Below, piece by piece: positions 61,830 to 64,000 of a DNA stretch of 64,000 nucleotides (its first letter is position 1; every line of letters begins with the position of its first letter). The stretch spans positions 62,001 to 126,000 of the forward strand of contig NZ_QQPQ01000002.1 in the NCBI RefSeq assembly GCF_003346715.1, in the 5' to 3' direction. A program made the position numbers and the translations under genes. This stretch comes from Oceanispirochaeta sp. M1 (GTDB lineage: Bacteria > Spirochaetota > Spirochaetia > DSM-2461). The notes under the pieces are model-generated. The model was not told where the DNA came from. It made no database searches and saw only the letters and a program-made list of their open reading frames with translations.

Positions 61830-62723
61830 ATGAAAAATAAAATGACATTACTCAAGCGGGAAATGCAGTATGAAGTATTGCTTGTACCGGCTCTTATAGG
61901 ATATCTGATCTTTTTTGTATATCCCGTAATCGGCGGTTTTTATTTCAGCCTGACCAGCTGGTCCGCCTACTCCCGGGAAATTAATTTCATCGGACTCGAA
62001 AATTTCATAAAGCTGTTTCATGACAAGGATATCCTGACAGGCATCCGGAATACGATGATCTTCGCGGTTCTGTTGACGGTATTCCAGAACGGTCTGGCTA
62101 TTCCTCTGGCAGTTGTTCTGAACAGGGATCTGAAGTCCAGAAATTTTCTGAGGATGGTTTTCTTTGCTCCCAGTGTCCTGAGTATTCTGGTTGTGGGGTA
62201 CCTCTGGTCATTTATCATGTCTTCATCAGATTACGGGCTGCTGAATAATATCCTGGAATCCCTCGGTCTGGCACGGGTGAACTGGCTGGGAAACCCGAAT
62301 ATAGCCCTGTATTCCATCATCTTCACCCAGGTCTGGCAGGGCTGCGGATGGTCTATGGTTATTTATCTTGCAAACCTGCAGTCCATCCCGGACGATCTGT
62401 ATGAATCGGCCGAAATCGACGGTGCCGGCTGGTTTCAGCAGTTTCTTAAAATTACATTCCCCATGTTGGCGCCAGCCCTGACAATCACCTGTATGATTGT
62501 GATGATCGGCTCTTTCAAGGCTTTTGATATCGTCTTTGCCATGACCGGCGGCGGTCCGGGACATGCAACAGAAACCATCGGAACAATTCTGATACAGAAG
62601 GGATTTACAGAAGGACGATACGGATACGGTTCCGCCCTCGGAATTGTTATGTTCCTCTTTATCGCCGCAATATCCCTTATACAGCTTAAATACCTGAAAG
62701 GCAGAGAGGATAAACTGCAATGA
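61830..62723 (+). CDS. Sugar ABC transporter permease (MalF-like)
   Basis: A 297-residue inner-membrane permease. EAA-loop signature DLYESAEIDGAGWFQQFLKI (about residue 195), then ALTITCMIVMIGSFKAFDIVF and MTGGGPGHATETIGTILIQ typical of MalF/UgpA-type subunits. It overlaps the next permease gene by 4 bases. Confidence 0.94.
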   Translation: MKNKMTLLKREMQYEVLLVPALIGYLIFFVYPVIGGFYFSLTSWSAYSREINFIGLENFIKLFHDKDILTGIRNTMIFAVLLTVFQNGLAIPLAVVLNRDLKSRNFLRMVFFAPSVLSILVVGYLWSFIMSSSDYGLLNNILESLGLARVNWLGNPNIALYSIIFTQVWQGCGWSMVIYLANLQSIPDDLYESAEIDGAGWFQQFLKITFPMLAPALTITCMIVMIGSFKAFDIVFAMTGGGPGHATETIGTILIQKGFTEGRYGYGSALGIVMFLFIAAISLIQLKYLKGREDKLQ

Positions 62724-63601
62724 AAGAAGTCGCTTTTAAAAATAAATTAGTCATCCGTCCTTTTCTATCACCCATTCGGTCTCAGAAAAAATGGGACATG
62801 ATCCTCGAATTTTTTATGATCGGCCTGGCTGCAGTGATGGCCATACCAGTTTATTATCTCCTCGTGACGACCTTTAAAACTCCGGCAGAAGCCATCGCCC
62901 ACCCACTGGGACTTCCCGACCGTATCAGTTTTGATATCTACATCAAGGCCTGGAAAGCCATGGAGTATCCCAAAGCCTTCCGAAACAGCTTTACCATAAC
63001 CGCCTCATCAGTTTTTATCCTTGTCATCCTCTCCTCCATGGCGGCATTCCCTCTGGCCAGACGGAATCACAGGCTGAACAGGATACTGTTCTTCGGGATA
63101 CTGGCGGGGATTATGATTCCCTATCATATGGCCCTCATCCCTCTGTACAAGCTGGTCATATCTTTAAAACTTATGAATACACTGATCGGTGTCATACTGA
63201 TTGTCAGTTTCACCCATGTTCCTTTTTCAATATTTCTCTTCACCGGATTTATCAGAACAATACCCGCGGAGCTCGACGAAGCGGCCTACATAGATGGATG
63301 CAGTGTCTTCAGAACATTCTGGAGCATCACCTTTCCCCTCCTGAGACCGGCAGTAGCCACAGTGATCATCCTGGAATCCCTGGGCATATGGAACGACTTT
63401 CTCACTCCCCTTCTATTCCTTCAAGGCCGGGAAAAGGCGGTGATTCTGCTTGAAGTATTCAGAAATATCGGCCAGTTCAGCACAGACTGGACCAATCTGT
63501 TCCCCATGATGGTCCTGGCTATTGCCCCCATGCTGATTTTCTATATGTTCATGCAGAAATACATCATCAAGGGCATTGCCAGCGGAGCGGTCAAAGGATA
63601 A
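62720..63601 (+). CDS. Sugar ABC transporter permease (MalG-like)
   Basis: A 293-residue permease starting in a 4-base ATGA overlap with the upstream permease. The EAA loop reads ELDEAAYIDGCSVFRTFWSI (about residue 190), and SLGIWNDFLTPLLFLQ is the typical MalG region. N-terminal cytoplasmic extension of about 30 residues precedes the first helix. No ATPase gene follows. Confidence 0.94.
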   Translation: MKEVAFKNKLVIRPFLSPIRSQKKWDMILEFFMIGLAAVMAIPVYYLLVTTFKTPAEAIAHPLGLPDRISFDIYIKAWKAMEYPKAFRNSFTITASSVFILVILSSMAAFPLARRNHRLNRILFFGILAGIMIPYHMALIPLYKLVISLKLMNTLIGVILIVSFTHVPFSIFLFTGFIRTIPAELDEAAYIDGCSVFRTFWSITFPLLRPAVATVIILESLGIWNDFLTPLLFLQGREKAVILLEVFRNIGQFSTDWTNLFPMMVLAIAPMLIFYMFMQKYIIKGIASGAVKG

Positions 63602-63609
63602 ATGTCTCT

Positions 63610-64000
63610 ATGAAAAAGAACAGCACTATACACGTGGTTTTCAAAACCCACCTGGATATCGGATTCACCGCTACGGCAGAAAATGTGATCCGGGACTATA
63701 TGGAGAGCTTCATCCCCCGGGCCCTGGAGCTTGCGGAAGAAAAAAGACAGGATGAGGGGCCGGACCGATTTATCTGGACAACAGGGTCCTGGCTGATCCA
63801 TGAATTCCTGGAGAAGAGCACTCCCTCTATGAGAAAGAAGATGGAAGAGGCAATTCTGTCCGGGGAGATCGTCTGGCATGCTCTCCCCTTCACAACACAT
63901 ACGGAACTGATGGACCCCGATCTGTTTAAAGCCGGATTGTCCCTGTCCAAAAGGCTGGATGAGCGGTTTGGAAAAAAAACCATTGCCGCAAAAATGACCG
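63610..64000 (+). CDS. GH38-like (DUF5054) glycosidase, 5' end only
   Basis: Open from ATG 63610 to the end of the window (130 residues visible). The start MKKNSTIHVVFKTHLDIGFT has the H-x-D motif that binds zinc in alpha-mannosidase-type glycoside hydrolases, and WTTGSWLIHEFLEKS and WHALPFTTHTELMD fit the DUF5054 branch. It would trim a glycan imported by the preceding transporter. The rest of the gene lies outside the window. AAAGGA lies 12 bases before the ATG. Confidence 0.82.
   Translation, partial: MKKNSTIHVVFKTHLDIGFTATAENVIRDYMESFIPRALELAEEKRQDEGPDRFIWTTGSWLIHEFLEKSTPSMRKKMEEAILSGEIVWHALPFTTHTELMDPDLFKAGLSLSKRLDERFGKKTIAAKMT

Noticed and set aside
1-64000. CRISPR arrays, IS elements, prophage, tRNA or rRNA genes
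   Set aside because: No regularly spaced repeats, transposase or integrase frames, or RNA gene folds were found by reading.

Overview
The window looks like a chromosomal segment of a free-living, fermentative member of the Spirochaetota (Spirochaetaceae type). This is inferred from style rather than a marker gene: many sugar ABC transporters with binding proteins starting '...GGQQE', YesM/YesN-type two-component pairs, TRAP transport, methyl-accepting chemotaxis and diguanylate cyclase genes, and mixed-strand short operons at moderate GC. No rRNA, tRNA, phage, IS element or CRISPR array was seen.

Layout. 1-1614 (minus): TRAP transporter (dctQ cut by the window edge, dctP). 1888-4101: D-aminoacylase-like amidohydrolase and a YhcH/YjgK/YiaL protein. 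4186-9771 (plus): the most unusual locus, a probable molybdenum-cofactor riboswitch followed by a CUT1-type binding protein with an extra N-terminal domain, a Cys-poor lipoprotein made of three sulfite-oxidase-like modules, a fused two-domain permease and a small P-loop NTPase. It runs head-on into 9761-13799 (minus): fdhA-mobA-fdhD, formate dehydrogenase and its cofactor maturation genes. Together they suggest a Moco-responsive unit for acquiring or handling the cofactor or its metal. 13950-20407: YesM/YesN pair, then (minus) a sugar ABC transporter with a HAD phosphatase. 20749-21722: two Hsp20 genes behind a strong sigma-54-type promoter.

21770-31638: assorted housekeeping and signalling genes (EXPERA-like membrane protein, PAS-GAF-GGDEF cyclase, DUF2971, parvulin lipoprotein, WYL regulator, YgjP-like protease, radical SAM protein, a chemoreceptor interrupted by an in-frame amber codon, Dabb protein), then a small-ORF patch (31708-32137). 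32194-34833: KDG kinase and KDPG aldolase divergent from an IclR regulator, i.e. the lower Entner-Doudoroff/uronate branch. 34916-44924 (minus): orphan histidine kinase, GPH symporter, transketolase, HAD phosphatase, rhamnulokinase-like kinase, sorbose-1-phosphate-reductase-like dehydrogenase and SDR, apparently one sugar/polyol catabolic set without an aldolase.

45161-51721: acyl-CoA ligase, YkgJ protein, PHP protein, a lipoprotein/LysM pair, a double FMN-binding secreted protein and an orphan MazE-like protein. 51858-57073: DTW protein, GntR regulator, LarA-family epimerase and Fe-alcohol dehydrogenase (minus), divergent from lrgAB. 57272-64000: second YesM/YesN pair followed by a complete sugar ABC transporter and the start of a GH38-like (DUF5054) gene, a glycan uptake and breakdown locus. 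The theme is sensing, import and fermentation of diverse sugars and acids, with formate metabolism tied to Moco supply.
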